64,000 nucleotides of DNA from Desulfuromonadaceae bacterium (GCA_028687585.1 JAQTZV010000006.1:124001-188000); one strand, 5' to 3'; shown: positions 26,322-35,319, counted from the stretch's first letter. Notes: generated from the sequence alone by a model not told the origin. Program-made: numbers and translations.

Positions 26322-27167
26322 ATGATGGAAGAACGTATCCGAACCGAACTGGATGGTTTTGTCCGGGAAAGTCCGCTCAATCACTTTTCCGACAGTGGTG
26401 AACCGTATTTTGACCCGCCTTTGATCGGTTTTGCCGCAGCTGAAGATCCGATCTTTACTGAGTACAAACAGACCATCGGCCCGTTCCATCAAACGCCGGT
26501 CGAGGTGTTGGCAAGCGTGCTTGGTGCGGCGGTCCGGGCAGCATCAATAATCTGTTGGATACTTCCAATTACGAAACAGACCCGAGAGAGCAACCGCAAC
26601 GAAATCAAGTACCCTTCCCGGGCCTGGTCACACACCAGAAATTTCGGAGGACAGTTCAATACTGCCCTGCGCAGACATCTTGTTAGCTGGCTGGGGGGGC
26701 TCGACTGGCATGCAGTGGCGCCACAGATGGGCCCCGACTGGCAGCAGCTTTCATCCACTCCGGTCGGCATTGCCTCAACCTGGTCAGAGCGGCATGCGGC
26801 CTATGCCGCCGGTCTGGGCACCTTCAGTCTCAATGACGCCCTGATAACACCCAAAGGAATCGCCCACACCTGTGGCAGCGTCATCACCGATCTTCACCTA
26901 ACGCCGACTCCACGTCCCTATCCCCACTTCAGACATAATTGCCTCTTCTTTCGAGAGGGAAGCTGCGGCAAGTGCATAAAACGCTGCCCGGTAGGAGCTT
27001 TGTCCCGTAAAGGGCACGACAAGGACCTTTGCAATCAGTATGTCTACGGAACCGTGGTTTCAGCCGTGGCTGAACTGTATGGCGTTCAGCACACAGGCTG
27101 CGGTCTGTGCCAGACCAACGTTCCCTGCGAGAGCACGATCCCGGTCGAATCCAGGCAAAAATTGTAA
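26322..27167 (+). CDS. QueG-like 2[4Fe-4S] protein (epoxyqueuosine-reductase/reductive-dehalogenase-like ferredoxin)
   Basis: About 281 residues. The N-terminal half resembles the cobalamin-binding type fold of QueG relatives (ESNRNEIKYPSRAWS, GLGTFSLNDALIT). The C-terminal quarter has a ferredoxin domain with CGKCIKRCP and a second set GCGLCQTNVPC. It is shorter than true QueG, and a tRNA-modifying role is unlikely in this operon. It may be a corrinoid- or Fe-S-dependent reductase for an aromatic intermediate; this is inference from fold and setting. AAAGGAAGG lies upstream. Confidence 0.7.
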   Translation: MMEERIRTELDGFVRESPLNHFSDSGEPYFDPPLIGFAAAEDPIFTEYKQTIGPFHQTPVEVLASVLGAAVRAASIICWILPITKQTRESNRNEIKYPSRAWSHTRNFGGQFNTALRRHLVSWLGGLDWHAVAPQMGPDWQQLSSTPVGIASTWSERHAAYAAGLGTFSLNDALITPKGIAHTCGSVITDLHLTPTPRPYPHFRHNCLFFREGSCGKCIKRCPVGALSRKGHDKDLCNQYVYGTVVSAVAELYGVQHTGCGLCQTNVPCESTIPVESRQKL

Positions 27168-27229
27168 AATAATACTGCGTTGTATTTAACTTGAAGGCTG
27201 GTCGCAGCCTAATACAGCCAATGATTAAT

Positions 27230-27245
27230 TGGCATATGCTGTGCA
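27230..27245 (+). promoter_or_regulatory. Possible weak sigma-54 promoter
   Basis: TGGCATATGCTGTGCA keeps GG and GC ten bases apart but departs from the -24 consensus of the four island promoters, and I found no TTGGTARCAC array at the expected distance upstream. It lies 95 bp before the HapK-like gene. Confidence 0.3.
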
Positions 27246-27339
27246 TGGTAAAGAGGCTCAAGATAAATTATTACTTCGTTGAATTGCAACATCGTTTTGT
27301 AGACTAACAATAACTGCTGTTTTGAAAGGAGGGTCGCAG

Positions 27340-27651
27340 ATGGCCAAGGAAATCATTCTCTACAATCTGAAAGAGTCTGTGTCGGAAGCGGAGTATCAGC
27401 AATATTGCGAGGAGAAGAAGGGGCCGCTGATCAAGAGCTTGCCGTCATGCATCGATTTTACCCTGGTGCGGATCACCGGAGCCCAGAAGGGTGAGTCGCC
27501 GTATGCCTATGTCGGTATTGTAGATGTAACCAGTATTGAGGATTGGAAACGGGATGCGGCCAGTGAGCCTTTTCAGAATTTTCTGAAGGAATGGATTCCA
27601 AAGGTCAAGGATTTCCATATCCTGATGGGTACTGAGGTTTATCGGGGCTGA
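27340..27651 (+). CDS. Small dimeric alpha/beta-barrel protein (HapK/EthD-like)
   Basis: 103 residues. The pattern of two beta-alpha-beta units with a 'YQQYCEEKKGPLIKSLPS' helix and an 'AYVGIVDVTSIEDW' strand-helix is that of the ferredoxin-like dimeric alpha/beta-barrel superfamily, closest in my reading to HapK (REDY) or EthD proteins. Members bind small hydrophobic compounds and some act as cyclases or oxygen-independent isomerases. The start at 27340 follows GGAGGG. It groups with a SnoaL-like and a metallo-beta-lactamase-like gene. Confidence 0.65.
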   Translation: MAKEIILYNLKESVSEAEYQQYCEEKKGPLIKSLPSCIDFTLVRITGAQKGESPYAYVGIVDVTSIEDWKRDAASEPFQNFLKEWIPKVKDFHILMGTEVYRG

Positions 27652-27686
27652 AATTATTAAAATAAATATTATTCAGGAGACATCAT

Positions 27687-28160
27687 ATGTCGAACCTAAA
27701 CCAGTCAGACAATAATGAACTAGAGGAACGTAAAACTTTGAACATTGCTGTGATCAAACGCCTGTTCAGCGAGGGCTTTACCGGCGGGCACGAAGATGTC
27801 CTCGACGAAATATTTGACCCGAGTCTCGTTTTTGAAGACCCATCTTTGCCGCCAGGCATCGAAGGAGTCAAGGCAATCGTCCGCAAGAACAACCATTCCT
27901 TTGCCGGGTGGCATTTCATTCTCCATGAGATTGTTGCCGAAGAGGACCGGGTTGCAGTGCGCTGGACAGGATCCGGCACCCATGTAAACCCGTTTCTGGG
28001 TGAAAAACCGACCAACAAACTGATTAAACTTGAAGGTATATCAATTTACTACCTGAATCGCGGAAGGATTCACAAAGACAGTGTGGTTGTGGACAATCTC
28101 GGTTTCCTCCACCAGCTCGGTGTTATCGGCGATATTTCAATGATAGAGAATTCTGAGTAA
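27687..28160 (+). CDS. SnoaL-like polyketide-cyclase-family protein (cytoplasmic)
   Basis: 157 residues without a signal peptide. NTF2-like fold with the SnoaL/ester-cyclase pattern: N-terminal helix NIAVIKRLFSEGFTGG, D-containing strand FDPSLVFEDPSLPPG and C-terminal GISIYYLNRGRIHKDSV. Family members catalyse aldol-type ring closures or act as hydratases on ketide-like substrates. It is the second SnoaL-fold protein of the island (see 25770), but the two are not close copies. CAGGAG lies upstream of the ATG. Confidence 0.75.
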   Translation: MSNLNQSDNNELEERKTLNIAVIKRLFSEGFTGGHEDVLDEIFDPSLVFEDPSLPPGIEGVKAIVRKNNHSFAGWHFILHEIVAEEDRVAVRWTGSGTHVNPFLGEKPTNKLIKLEGISIYYLNRGRIHKDSVVVDNLGFLHQLGVIGDISMIENSE

Positions 28161-28262
28161 TGTGCGCCATTCAAGTTTCCAATACCGACAATCCCGGAAG
28201 CCGAGGCCGTCTTGCCTCTAGCAGTAAGCAAAAATCCATCAATCAAAAAAGGAGAGACGCAC

Positions 28263-29240
28263 ATGACACAGGAACGCAATAACACTCCGGAAATTTGTTT
28301 TGGCAAAAACCCGACCGACATTCCCCACTCCCCGGTCACGATCAAAAGCGCTGACCCCGACGCTCTGGAACTGAAAGTCTTTTTCCACAGCTTCTATGGT
28401 TTCAACGGGAACTCAACCCTGATCTGCGGCAAACTGGATGCTATCCTGGTCAGCACGGCCTTCCTGAAAAGCGATGCCCACCGGCTGGTGGCCGGAATTC
28501 TGGAGACCGGGAAGAATCTTACCCATGTAATTATCCCCGAATTTCACCCGGACCATCATTTCTGCTCGCAGATCGTGCAGGATGCCTTCCCTGACACCAA
28601 GATCGTTGCCATGCAGAGCGTAACCAGGGATGTGGTCTACAGCGCGGATGATAAAGTGCAATTGTGGGGCAGGCTCTTCGGCAAGAATGTCCCCGACCGG
28701 CTGCATTTCCCGATGCCGCTCACCAAAGGGCACCTGGAAATCGAAGGGCATGCAATAGAGCTTTCAGACGGCTGGCAGGCCGACCAGGCCAACGAAACCC
28801 TGGTCTGGATCCCCTCGATTCGAGCGGCAATTCCTTCGGATACGGTCTTTTATCAAGGCCATCCCTGGATGATCGAAAGCGATGCGCCGCGCCGTCAGTT
28901 ATGGAAGGAAGACCTGAAGAAACTGCGGGCTATGGATCCGCTCATCGTCATTCCGGGTCATTGCGCGCCGGAAAAGTTCAGCACTGACCCAGATACGGTC
29001 ATCAACTTCATGCTTGGCTATATTGACGATTTCGATACCGCCCTGGACCAGGCAAAGACGGGCGACGACCTGGTTGACTACATGGAGAGCCGCTATCCGG
29101 GCATGTACCCTTTGCTCTTCTGTCTTCACTGGCAGGCACGTTTTGCCTTCCCGAATAACTGCTCGGACAGGCTCACGCCGATTCCGGGCATATTCCACAC
29201 AGTCGTCACCAATGAATCCGGCGAGACGGTATACGTGTAA
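28263..29240 (+). CDS. Metallo-beta-lactamase-fold protein with incomplete metal motif
   Basis: 325 residues. The order of strands and the GNSTLI...DAILVSTAF start are those of the MBL fold. The motif usually written HxHxDH reads ExHxDHH here (E93, H95, D97, H98), so the first metal-binding histidine is a glutamate. A later histidine in VIPGHCAPE is present. It may bind a single metal or have changed chemistry. The start follows GGAGAGACGC. A short frame similar to a lost coding end follows immediately. Confidence 0.75.
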   Translation: MTQERNNTPEICFGKNPTDIPHSPVTIKSADPDALELKVFFHSFYGFNGNSTLICGKLDAILVSTAFLKSDAHRLVAGILETGKNLTHVIIPEFHPDHHFCSQIVQDAFPDTKIVAMQSVTRDVVYSADDKVQLWGRLFGKNVPDRLHFPMPLTKGHLEIEGHAIELSDGWQADQANETLVWIPSIRAAIPSDTVFYQGHPWMIESDAPRRQLWKEDLKKLRAMDPLIVIPGHCAPEKFSTDPDTVINFMLGYIDDFDTALDQAKTGDDLVDYMESRYPGMYPLLFCLHWQARFAFPNNCSDRLTPIPGIFHTVVTNESGETVYV

Positions 29241-29386
29241 ACTCTTACTTCACCCAGGTTAACTACAGCTTCGTACACCATCTCTTTGATGGTTATCAGG
29301 ATTTTATGGATGGCGTGGTGACGGTCAAAAACGGCGACAATATTCGTCGGCTGTATGAAAACTGGAAAAGCAAAATAAACCTATAA
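29240..29386 (+). pseudogene. 48-codon C-terminal remnant of an unidentified gene
   Basis: Directly after the MBL stop, in a different frame, 48 sense codons run to a TAA at 29384. The predicted peptide (NSYFTQVNYSFVHHL..., ending KSKINL) reads like a real protein end but has no start or ribosome site. I infer the tail of a gene whose body was deleted. Family not recognised. Confidence 0.35.
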
Positions 29387-29588
29387 ACGGCATTTGAACC
29401 GCCGAACACGCCGATGAACACTGACAAAATCAGCTTAACGTAAATAACAAGCCAACCTTTTTGGTTAAACCAAGATTTGATCTGAGCCTTCGATTTCTCG
29501 GCATGTATCAGCATTCATCGGCGGTTAACGCTTTTTTAGGATATAAACTCCTTCATATGTTTTTCATCAGTTTTCCAAAAAAGAGTAG

Positions 29589-29619
29589 CATTGAGCGGGC
29601 CGATGCGTGCCGCTCAATG
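29589..29619 (-). terminator. Perfect 10-bp hairpin, possible minus-strand terminator
   Basis: CATTGAGCGG and its complement are separated by 11 bases. On the minus strand a run of six T follows about seven bases later. It would end the transcript of the broken sigma-54 activator at 29690-30020. The rest of 29387-29690 shows no gene. Confidence 0.45.
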
Positions 29620-29689
29620 CCTGGTGCTTTAAGAAGTGTCGTTTATCAGGCATGCCAGGGGAACAATGAATGTCATGATTGAGGATATT

Positions 29690-30020
29690 ACCCGGCTCAC
29701 TCATGATTTCCGCTGTGACGCCGTCATCTTCACCTGTCGAGACCTGCTCTCACCTGGTGGCGTGCCCCTTGTCCTTGTATTGTCCTCGGTAGTTTGGCCT
29801 GCATGCTCGCGAAATATTCCCGATCTCGTCAATAAACAGGGTGCTGCCGTTGGCTGCTTTGAACAGGCCGGGATTGTTCCTGCGGCACCGGTAAACGACC
29901 CTTTTGCATGTCCGAAAAGTTCACTCTCCGGCAGCGTTGCCATGACGGCGCTGCAGTTGACCGCACGCGAAAGGCCGGGCGGCTCTTACGGACTCCTCAT
30001 GGCTCACCTGCACAATCATC
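29690..30020 (-). pseudogene. Frameshifted fragment of a sigma-54-dependent AAA+ activator
   Basis: On the minus strand, stitching three frames together gives, in order, the pieces ARPF, VNCSA, LPESELFGHAKGSFTGA (the sigma-54 contact loop, GSFTGA), then FKAANGSTLFIDEIGNIS (Walker B region) in a second frame. MQAKLPR follows in a third, and then RQVKMTAS where activators have 'RxVDVRIIAAT'. Frame changes occur near 29968, 29880 and 29810. There is no intact Walker A, receiver or DNA-binding domain. It is a decayed NtrC-type gene, not a copy of the intact regulator at 5827 (the contact loop differs). Confidence 0.8.
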
Positions 30021-30186
30021 TCATTGCCTATCCCCGTCGCGCCGTTTTGCAATAAAGGAATTTGTGTTTCCGGAAAATGAGAATTTCCCGCAGTGACTTT
30101 TTTTGGGTGCACAGACTTCATTGACTGCTCTTTGCTCAACTCAATACTCAAATGCGAATTGTCGCCAGGCTACAGGACTGAGTATT

Positions 30187-30228
30187 TTTGTAACGTAAGC
30201 ACTCTGCCGCTATCACGATTGGTAGCAC
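30187..30228 (+). promoter_or_regulatory. Upstream activator array for the carboxylase operon
   Basis: TTTGTAAC at 30187 and TTGGTAGCAC at 30219-30228, about 32 bp apart, the latter preceded by CCG-N2-ATCACG as in the array at 22812. The second site starts 274 bp before the -24 element at 30493. The interval 30230-30490 is AT-rich and shows no gene. Confidence 0.68.
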
Positions 30229-30492
30229 ATGCGTTGCGCATACCCGTTATAACTACAACCGTCCATAATCATTGGGTTTTTATGCTACAGATAGGTGGCG
30301 CCCCGTATGCGGATCTCTTGCGAACTCATTTTTTGCGCTTGATATGACAATTATTTCAGCTTGTTACGGTGAACGACGGTTAAGGATGCAGCTTTGACAT
30401 AATAATCCATTGTTTCCAAACGTGACTTCAGCGATCCATTGCTTCTTTGTTATTTAATTAGCAACTATCAGATATTATTAAAAAAATTGTAT

Positions 30493-30508
30493 TGGCACGG
30501 TGTTAGCA
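30493..30508 (+). promoter_or_regulatory. Sigma-54 promoter of the carboxylase operon
   Basis: TGGCACGGTGTTAGCA with correct ten-base GG-to-GC spacing, identical over all 16 bases to the promoter at 43116. It is 125 bp upstream of the first UPF0261 gene. Confidence 0.85.
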
Positions 30509-30632
30509 ATGCATCATGGACATGGGAGAACAATGTGCCAGTCACTCTGTACGAACTGCTCTAGTATTGTCCCGGAACGGAAGAAACAATTAACCGGTAT
30601 ACCGGTGAAACCTAAGACAGGAGGAGAACGTT

Positions 30633-31922
30633 ATGTCAGTCAAGCCGAAGGTGCTGTTAATGATGACGCTGGACACTAAAGAGCAGGAAACCCGCTTCGT
30701 CACGACCTGTCTCGAAGAGAGCGGCATCGAGGTCTACCTGCTGGATGCCAGCATCCGCAGAACAGTAGATGGCGGAGCCGCCATCACTCCGGACCAAATT
30801 GCTGCTGCAGCAGGAAAGACCATTTCGGAGATACGCGCACTTAATCATGAAGGCAAATGCCAAGCCGTCATGATCGAAGGCGCTATCAAGTGTGCTCACG
30901 AACTTCACGAGCGTGTCGGTTTGAGCGGAATCCTCGGAGTCGGTGGCTCCATGGGCACAACTTTGGGAACTGCCATCATGCGTAGCTTTCCTTTTGGACT
31001 GCCCAAAGTGATGGTGTCTACCATGGCTTCAGGAATGACCAAGGGGTTTGTCGGCACCAAGGATATCGTCATGGTCAACTCGGTCTGTGACATTTCCGGA
31101 CTGAACACTATCACCAGGAGCGTGTTCCGGAACGGTTCCTTGGCCGTGGCCGGTATGGCCCACGGCTACAAGAGCGCTGCTACCTCACACAATCCGCTGC
31201 TGGCGACATTACATATCGACAATAAATTTAATGAGTTGCTGGTAGATGCAGAAAAGCCGCTGGTAGCAATTTCAACGCTTGGCACCACTGACAAATGTAC
31301 GGTCCGAGTCCGAAAGGTCCTGGAAGAGAAGGGCTTTGAGGTCATGGTCTTCCATACGCTTGGTACCGGCGGGTTGATCATGGATGAAATCATTCGGGAG
31401 CAGCCTGTTGCGGTGGTGGTAGACCTGTCGCTAGTCGAGATAAATGATTTCCTCCACCAGGGACTCTGTAGTGCCGGACCGGACCGCTGCAAAGCAGCGC
31501 TCGAAAAAGGTGTACCGACGATCTTTGCTCCGGGTAATATCGATTTTCTGGTGGCTGGGCCGATTGCTGACGCCCATGCGCGTTTTCCCGGCAAACGGTA
31601 TCACATTCACAATGCCGCGCTGACAGCCGTGCGATCGGAGGCGGAAGAATTCAAGCATATGGCCGAGCATATGACCGGACTTATTGCAGATGCAAAGGGA
31701 CCAGTGACGTTCTTTGTCCCGATGCTTGGCTTTTCCGCTCACGATAGTGAACAGGGGCACCTGCATGATCTGACCCTGCCGCCGGTTTTTGCCGAACATC
31801 TGAAAAAGCTTATGCCGGCCGGAGTGCCGGTCAAGGAGTTTCAATGCCACATCAACGACGACCAGTTTGCCGACGCCATAGTCGAACAGGTTCTGGCATT
31901 TCGACAGCAGGCATCGGCGTAA
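30633..31922 (+). CDS. UPF0261 / Tm-1-like ATP-binding protein, paralogue 1
   Basis: 429 residues covering the whole UPF0261 (Tm-1-like) fold. The N-terminal Rossmann-like domain (about 1-190) starts VLLMMTLDTKEQE and has the glycine-rich loop GVGGSMGTTLGT. The second domain (about 200-425) carries TLGTTDKC, GTGGLIMDE and FAPGNIDFL. Structures of plant Tm-1 show ATP binding in the first domain, but the enzymatic role of bacterial members is unknown to me. It is the first gene of an operon with a biotin-dependent carboxylase, thiolase and a second UPF0261 gene (35763). GGAGGAG precedes the ATG. A part in carboxylation or substrate activation is a hypothesis. Confidence 0.9.
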   Translation: MSVKPKVLLMMTLDTKEQETRFVTTCLEESGIEVYLLDASIRRTVDGGAAITPDQIAAAAGKTISEIRALNHEGKCQAVMIEGAIKCAHELHERVGLSGILGVGGSMGTTLGTAIMRSFPFGLPKVMVSTMASGMTKGFVGTKDIVMVNSVCDISGLNTITRSVFRNGSLAVAGMAHGYKSAATSHNPLLATLHIDNKFNELLVDAEKPLVAISTLGTTDKCTVRVRKVLEEKGFEVMVFHTLGTGGLIMDEIIREQPVAVVVDLSLVEINDFLHQGLCSAGPDRCKAALEKGVPTIFAPGNIDFLVAGPIADAHARFPGKRYHIHNAALTAVRSEAEEFKHMAEHMTGLIADAKGPVTFFVPMLGFSAHDSEQGHLHDLTLPPVFAEHLKKLMPAGVPVKEFQCHINDDQFADAIVEQVLAFRQQASA

Positions 31923-31983
31923 AGTCTCAACAAGGCTGAAGAATGCACCTACTTATTACAATAGCAGACAGGGGTTGTAACTC

Positions 31984-32466
31984 ATGAAACTGACCAACGA
32001 CGACGTACAGGACATACTGCAGCTGATCAACGTATCCTCCTTCAATGAACTGAATCTTCAGACCAACAACTTCAAGCTTTCCCTGCGTCGCGGCGGTGAA
32101 GGCGAATGGACTCAGTCATCGCAGGAACTGACCGCGCCCAACCTTTTGGAGCCGGTGGTGGCAGCGGTGGCTGCCAGCGCACCGGTGGCGGCAAAATCGA
32201 CACTTCCGTCAGTTGATGGACTCATTGATGTGCGTACGCCGCTGCTCGGTACCTTCTATCGCTCACCCAAGCCCGGTTCGCCCCCATTTGTAGAGGTCGG
32301 CAGCCGGGTTGAGAAGAACACTGTGGTGGCCATTGTAGAGACCATGAAGCTGATGAACTCGGTGTATGCCGGCGTCTGCGGAACAGTTGTCGAAATCTGC
32401 CTGGATGATGCCCAGTTTGCCGATCACGATGCCGTGTTGATGCGCATTAAGCCGGAGGGGGTATGA
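31984..32466 (+). CDS. Biotin carboxyl carrier protein
   Basis: 160 residues: an N-terminal AccB-like segment (about 1-40), an alanine/proline-rich linker (50-80) and a biotinyl domain (about 83-158). The biotinylation site is ETMKLM with K122. It carries CO2 between the biotin carboxylase and the carboxyltransferase encoded just downstream. The stop overlaps the biotin carboxylase start (ATGA). AccB of fatty acid synthesis is the alternative, but the partner carboxyltransferase here is of the pyruvate type, so this carrier belongs to a catabolic enzyme. Confidence 0.92.
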   Translation: MKLTNDDVQDILQLINVSSFNELNLQTNNFKLSLRRGGEGEWTQSSQELTAPNLLEPVVAAVAASAPVAAKSTLPSVDGLIDVRTPLLGTFYRSPKPGSPPFVEVGSRVEKNTVVAIVETMKLMNSVYAGVCGTVVEICLDDAQFADHDAVLMRIKPEGV

Positions 32467-33830
32467 CCATACGACGCATCCTCATTGCCAACCGCGGTGA
32501 AATCGCGGTCCGGGTCGTGCGCAGCTGCCAGCGCCTCGGCATCGAAACCGTACTGGCGGCTTCGGAGGCCGATCTGGATTCCCTGGCGGCGCGAATGGCC
32601 GACCACACCATCTGCATCGGTCCAGCCAAATCATCTGAGAGTTATCTTAACGTAGTTGCAGTAGTTGCCGCAGCTGTGGCGGCTAAGGCCGACGCGATTC
32701 ATCCCGGCTACGGTTTTCTATCCGAGAACCAGGAGTTGTCCAAAGCCTGCAGCGCTGCCGGCATCATCTTCATCGGACCGACGGCAGCCCAGCTAGATGC
32801 GGTCGGAGATAAGCTCAAGGCCCGCAGCCATGCCATCGCCGCCGGACTGCCGGTTGTGCCGGGAGGCGAGGTGGGCAGTATGGAGGAAGCACAGGCGGTG
32901 GCCGAAAAGATCGGCTGGCCGATCCTGGTCAAGGCGGTCGGCGGCGGCGGCGGCCGGGGTATGAAGCAGGTCCACGAGCCGGACAAACTAATCGAAACAA
33001 TGGATATGGCCATGGCCGAAGCCCAGGCCGCCTTTGGCGATCCGCGCGTTTACCTGGAACGCTACGTATCTGCCGGACGACATGTTGAGGTTCAGGTGCT
33101 GGGCGATGGCGAGAACGTGATACATCTCGGGACGAGAGACTGCTCGATCCAACGTCGCTACCAGAAGCTGGTCGAGGAAGCACCGGCGCCGAATCTGCGC
33201 GACGGACTGCGGGAAGAGATGCACCGGGCGGCGGTTGCCTTCGGCAGACATCTCAAATATCGCGGTTTGGGGACGGTGGAACTGCTGGTGGATTGTGAGC
33301 GCGACACCTTCTACTTCCTGGAAATGAATGCCCGCATCCAGGTGGAACACCCGGTCACTGAGGCGATCTGCGGCCTTGACCTGGTGGCCGAACAAATCTC
33401 CGTCGCCGAGGGACGTCCGTTGCGCCTGTCCCAGTCCGATGTCAGGCTTTCCGGCCATGCCATCGAATGCCGGCTCAATGCCGAGGACTGGACCCGTGAC
33501 TTCCGGCCGAGCCCCGGCACGGTGACTACGACCGCATTTCCGGTCGGGGAGGGGATTCGCATCGACACGCACATGCAGGCGGGGGCCAAGGTGCCCCCCT
33601 ATTACGACTCGCTGGTGGCAAAACTGATCGTCCATGGAGAAGACCGCTCTAACGCAGTTGACATGATGCGTCAGGCGCTATCGCGTTGTGAGATTGGTGG
33701 AATCACTACCAACCTGTCGATGCACGCCGAACTGATGGAACAGGCTGAATTTGCGGCCGGCGGTTTCACCACGGCCTACTTCCCTCGTTTCCTTGAACAA
33801 AAGATTGCCGCAGGAGGCTTCAATGGCTGA
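32463..33830 (+). CDS. Biotin carboxylase subunit
   Basis: 455 residues with the full AccC fold. The N-terminal domain starts ILIANRGEIAVRV and contains HPGYGFLSEN. The ATP-grasp domain has the glycine-rich loop KAVGGGGGRGMK (about 158-169), EMNARIQVEHPVTE (about 288-301) and the C-terminal ECRLNAED. It uses ATP and bicarbonate to carboxylate the carrier biotin. It overlaps the carrier gene by four bases and the carboxyltransferase gene by eight, so the three are translationally coupled and should form one enzyme. Confidence 0.95.
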   Translation: MTIRRILIANRGEIAVRVVRSCQRLGIETVLAASEADLDSLAARMADHTICIGPAKSSESYLNVVAVVAAAVAAKADAIHPGYGFLSENQELSKACSAAGIIFIGPTAAQLDAVGDKLKARSHAIAAGLPVVPGGEVGSMEEAQAVAEKIGWPILVKAVGGGGGRGMKQVHEPDKLIETMDMAMAEAQAAFGDPRVYLERYVSAGRHVEVQVLGDGENVIHLGTRDCSIQRRYQKLVEEAPAPNLRDGLREEMHRAAVAFGRHLKYRGLGTVELLVDCERDTFYFLEMNARIQVEHPVTEAICGLDLVAEQISVAEGRPLRLSQSDVRLSGHAIECRLNAEDWTRDFRPSPGTVTTTAFPVGEGIRIDTHMQAGAKVPPYYDSLVAKLIVHGEDRSNAVDMMRQALSRCEIGGITTNLSMHAELMEQAEFAAGGFTTAYFPRFLEQKIAAGGFNG

Positions 33831-35298
33831 TATACAACTCATCGACGTCTCCATGCGAGACGGCAATCAAAGCCTGTGGGGCGCCGTCGGCCTGAATACC
33901 GCACAGATCCTGCAGATCGCACCCATCGTGGATCGCGTCGGTTTCCGCGCCCTGGACTTTGCCTCCAGTACCGCCATGGGCATGGCGGTAAAGACCTTCA
34001 AGGAGGATCCCTGGGAACGCATCCGCCTGACCCATGCGGCCATGCCCAATACCCGGTTGCAGCTGATCGGTACAGGTCTGCGCTTTTACTCTTGGGAGAT
34101 GCAGTCTCCCGATTTCATGCAACTGGTCTATGACCGGCTGGTCATCAACGGCATCTCGCGTTTTGTCGTGCTGGAACCGATGCTGGATATCGAGACCATC
34201 CTCGAATCGGCACGCATGATGCGCAAAGCTGGCGGCGAAGAGATTATTGCCGCCCTGACCTACACTATCAGCGAGGTGCATGATGACGCCTTTTATGCCG
34301 GACTGGCCGCGCGGATTGCCACATGCTCCGACATTGATCGTGCCTACATCAAAGACCCTTCCGGTCTTCTGACCCCTGAGCGGGCGCGCACACTGATTCC
34401 GGCCGTTGCAGCAAAACTGGGCGGCAAGCCGCTGGAGGTACATTCCCACTGTACCATCGGTCTTTCGTCCATGAGTTACATGGTTGCCGCTGAATTTGGC
34501 GTGTCAGCCCTGCAAGTCGCCTGTGGTCCGCTGGGTAACGGCACCTCGCTGCCCAACGCACAGCGAGTAGTGGCTAACCTGCGCGAACTGGGGCATACGG
34601 TGGATGTTGACGACCGCGCCCTGGCCCTGGTGGCCAACTATTTCTCCCGCCTGGCCAAAGCAGAAGATCTCCCGGTTGGTGTGCCTCAGGAGTACGATGC
34701 GTCCTTCCTGAAGCACCAGATAGCGGGGGGGGTCATGACCACCACCCGGCGGCAACTGGCAGAGCTCAAGCTGGAGCATCGCTTTGCCGAGGTCATGGTC
34801 GAATCCAGCCGTGTGCGGGCAGAGTTCGGCTATCCGATCATGGTAACTCCCTTCCCGCAGATGGTCTGCTCCCAGGCGCTCTACAATGTGATCGGTCGCG
34901 AGCGTTACGAAAATGTCTCCGACCAAGTTATCCGCTATGTTCTGGGCGGCTTCGGCAGGCCGACCAAACCGGTTGATCCGGATGTCAAGGACCGTATCCT
35001 GTCGCGACCGCGGGCAAAGGAGATCATGGCCGAACCGACAGCACCAACGCTGCCGGAACTGCGCAAACGCTTTCCGTCCGGCATCTCGGACGAGGAATTT
35101 CTCCTGCGGGCCACCATGCCGGCCGAAGAGGTTAACGCCATGGTAGCCGCCGGGCCGGCAAAACGGCACTACAACCCGGACATACAGCCGATGCTCAAGC
35201 TTTTGCGCGGTCTGCAGCACTCTACGGCGACTACGGATATCGTTATCGAAAAACCGGATTTCCGTCTGGAACTGCGCAGCAACAGCTTCGTTGCCTAA
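33823..35298 (+). CDS. Pyruvate-type (HMGL-like) carboxyltransferase subunit
   Basis: 491 residues. The HMGL-like TIM barrel starts with DVSMRDGNQSLWG (D8-G20; metal-binding aspartate D12) and has the metal-binding HSH at 207-209. A PYC/OADA conserved C-terminal domain follows (about 300-480) with VTPFPQMVCSQALYN. It matches pyruvate carboxylase subunit B or oxaloacetate decarboxylase alpha without a fused biotin domain. Such subunits transfer CO2 to the methyl group next to a ketone, and a methyl ketone such as 4-hydroxyacetophenone is chemically analogous to pyruvate. The start at 33823 has GGAGG. An ordinary pyruvate carboxylase is the alternative. Confidence 0.9.
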   Translation: MADIQLIDVSMRDGNQSLWGAVGLNTAQILQIAPIVDRVGFRALDFASSTAMGMAVKTFKEDPWERIRLTHAAMPNTRLQLIGTGLRFYSWEMQSPDFMQLVYDRLVINGISRFVVLEPMLDIETILESARMMRKAGGEEIIAALTYTISEVHDDAFYAGLAARIATCSDIDRAYIKDPSGLLTPERARTLIPAVAAKLGGKPLEVHSHCTIGLSSMSYMVAAEFGVSALQVACGPLGNGTSLPNAQRVVANLRELGHTVDVDDRALALVANYFSRLAKAEDLPVGVPQEYDASFLKHQIAGGVMTTTRRQLAELKLEHRFAEVMVESSRVRAEFGYPIMVTPFPQMVCSQALYNVIGRERYENVSDQVIRYVLGGFGRPTKPVDPDVKDRILSRPRAKEIMAEPTAPTLPELRKRFPSGISDEEFLLRATMPAEEVNAMVAAGPAKRHYNPDIQPMLKLLRGLQHSTATTDIVIEKPDFRLELRSNSFVA

Positions 35299-35319
35299 TA
35301 ACTATCAAGGAGGTATTTC

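Noticed and set aside
31984..35298. Reading the biotin genes as acetyl-CoA carboxylase
   Set aside because: The transferase is an HMGL-type, pyruvate-class subunit, not AccA/AccD, and the operon is catabolic and sigma-54 controlled.
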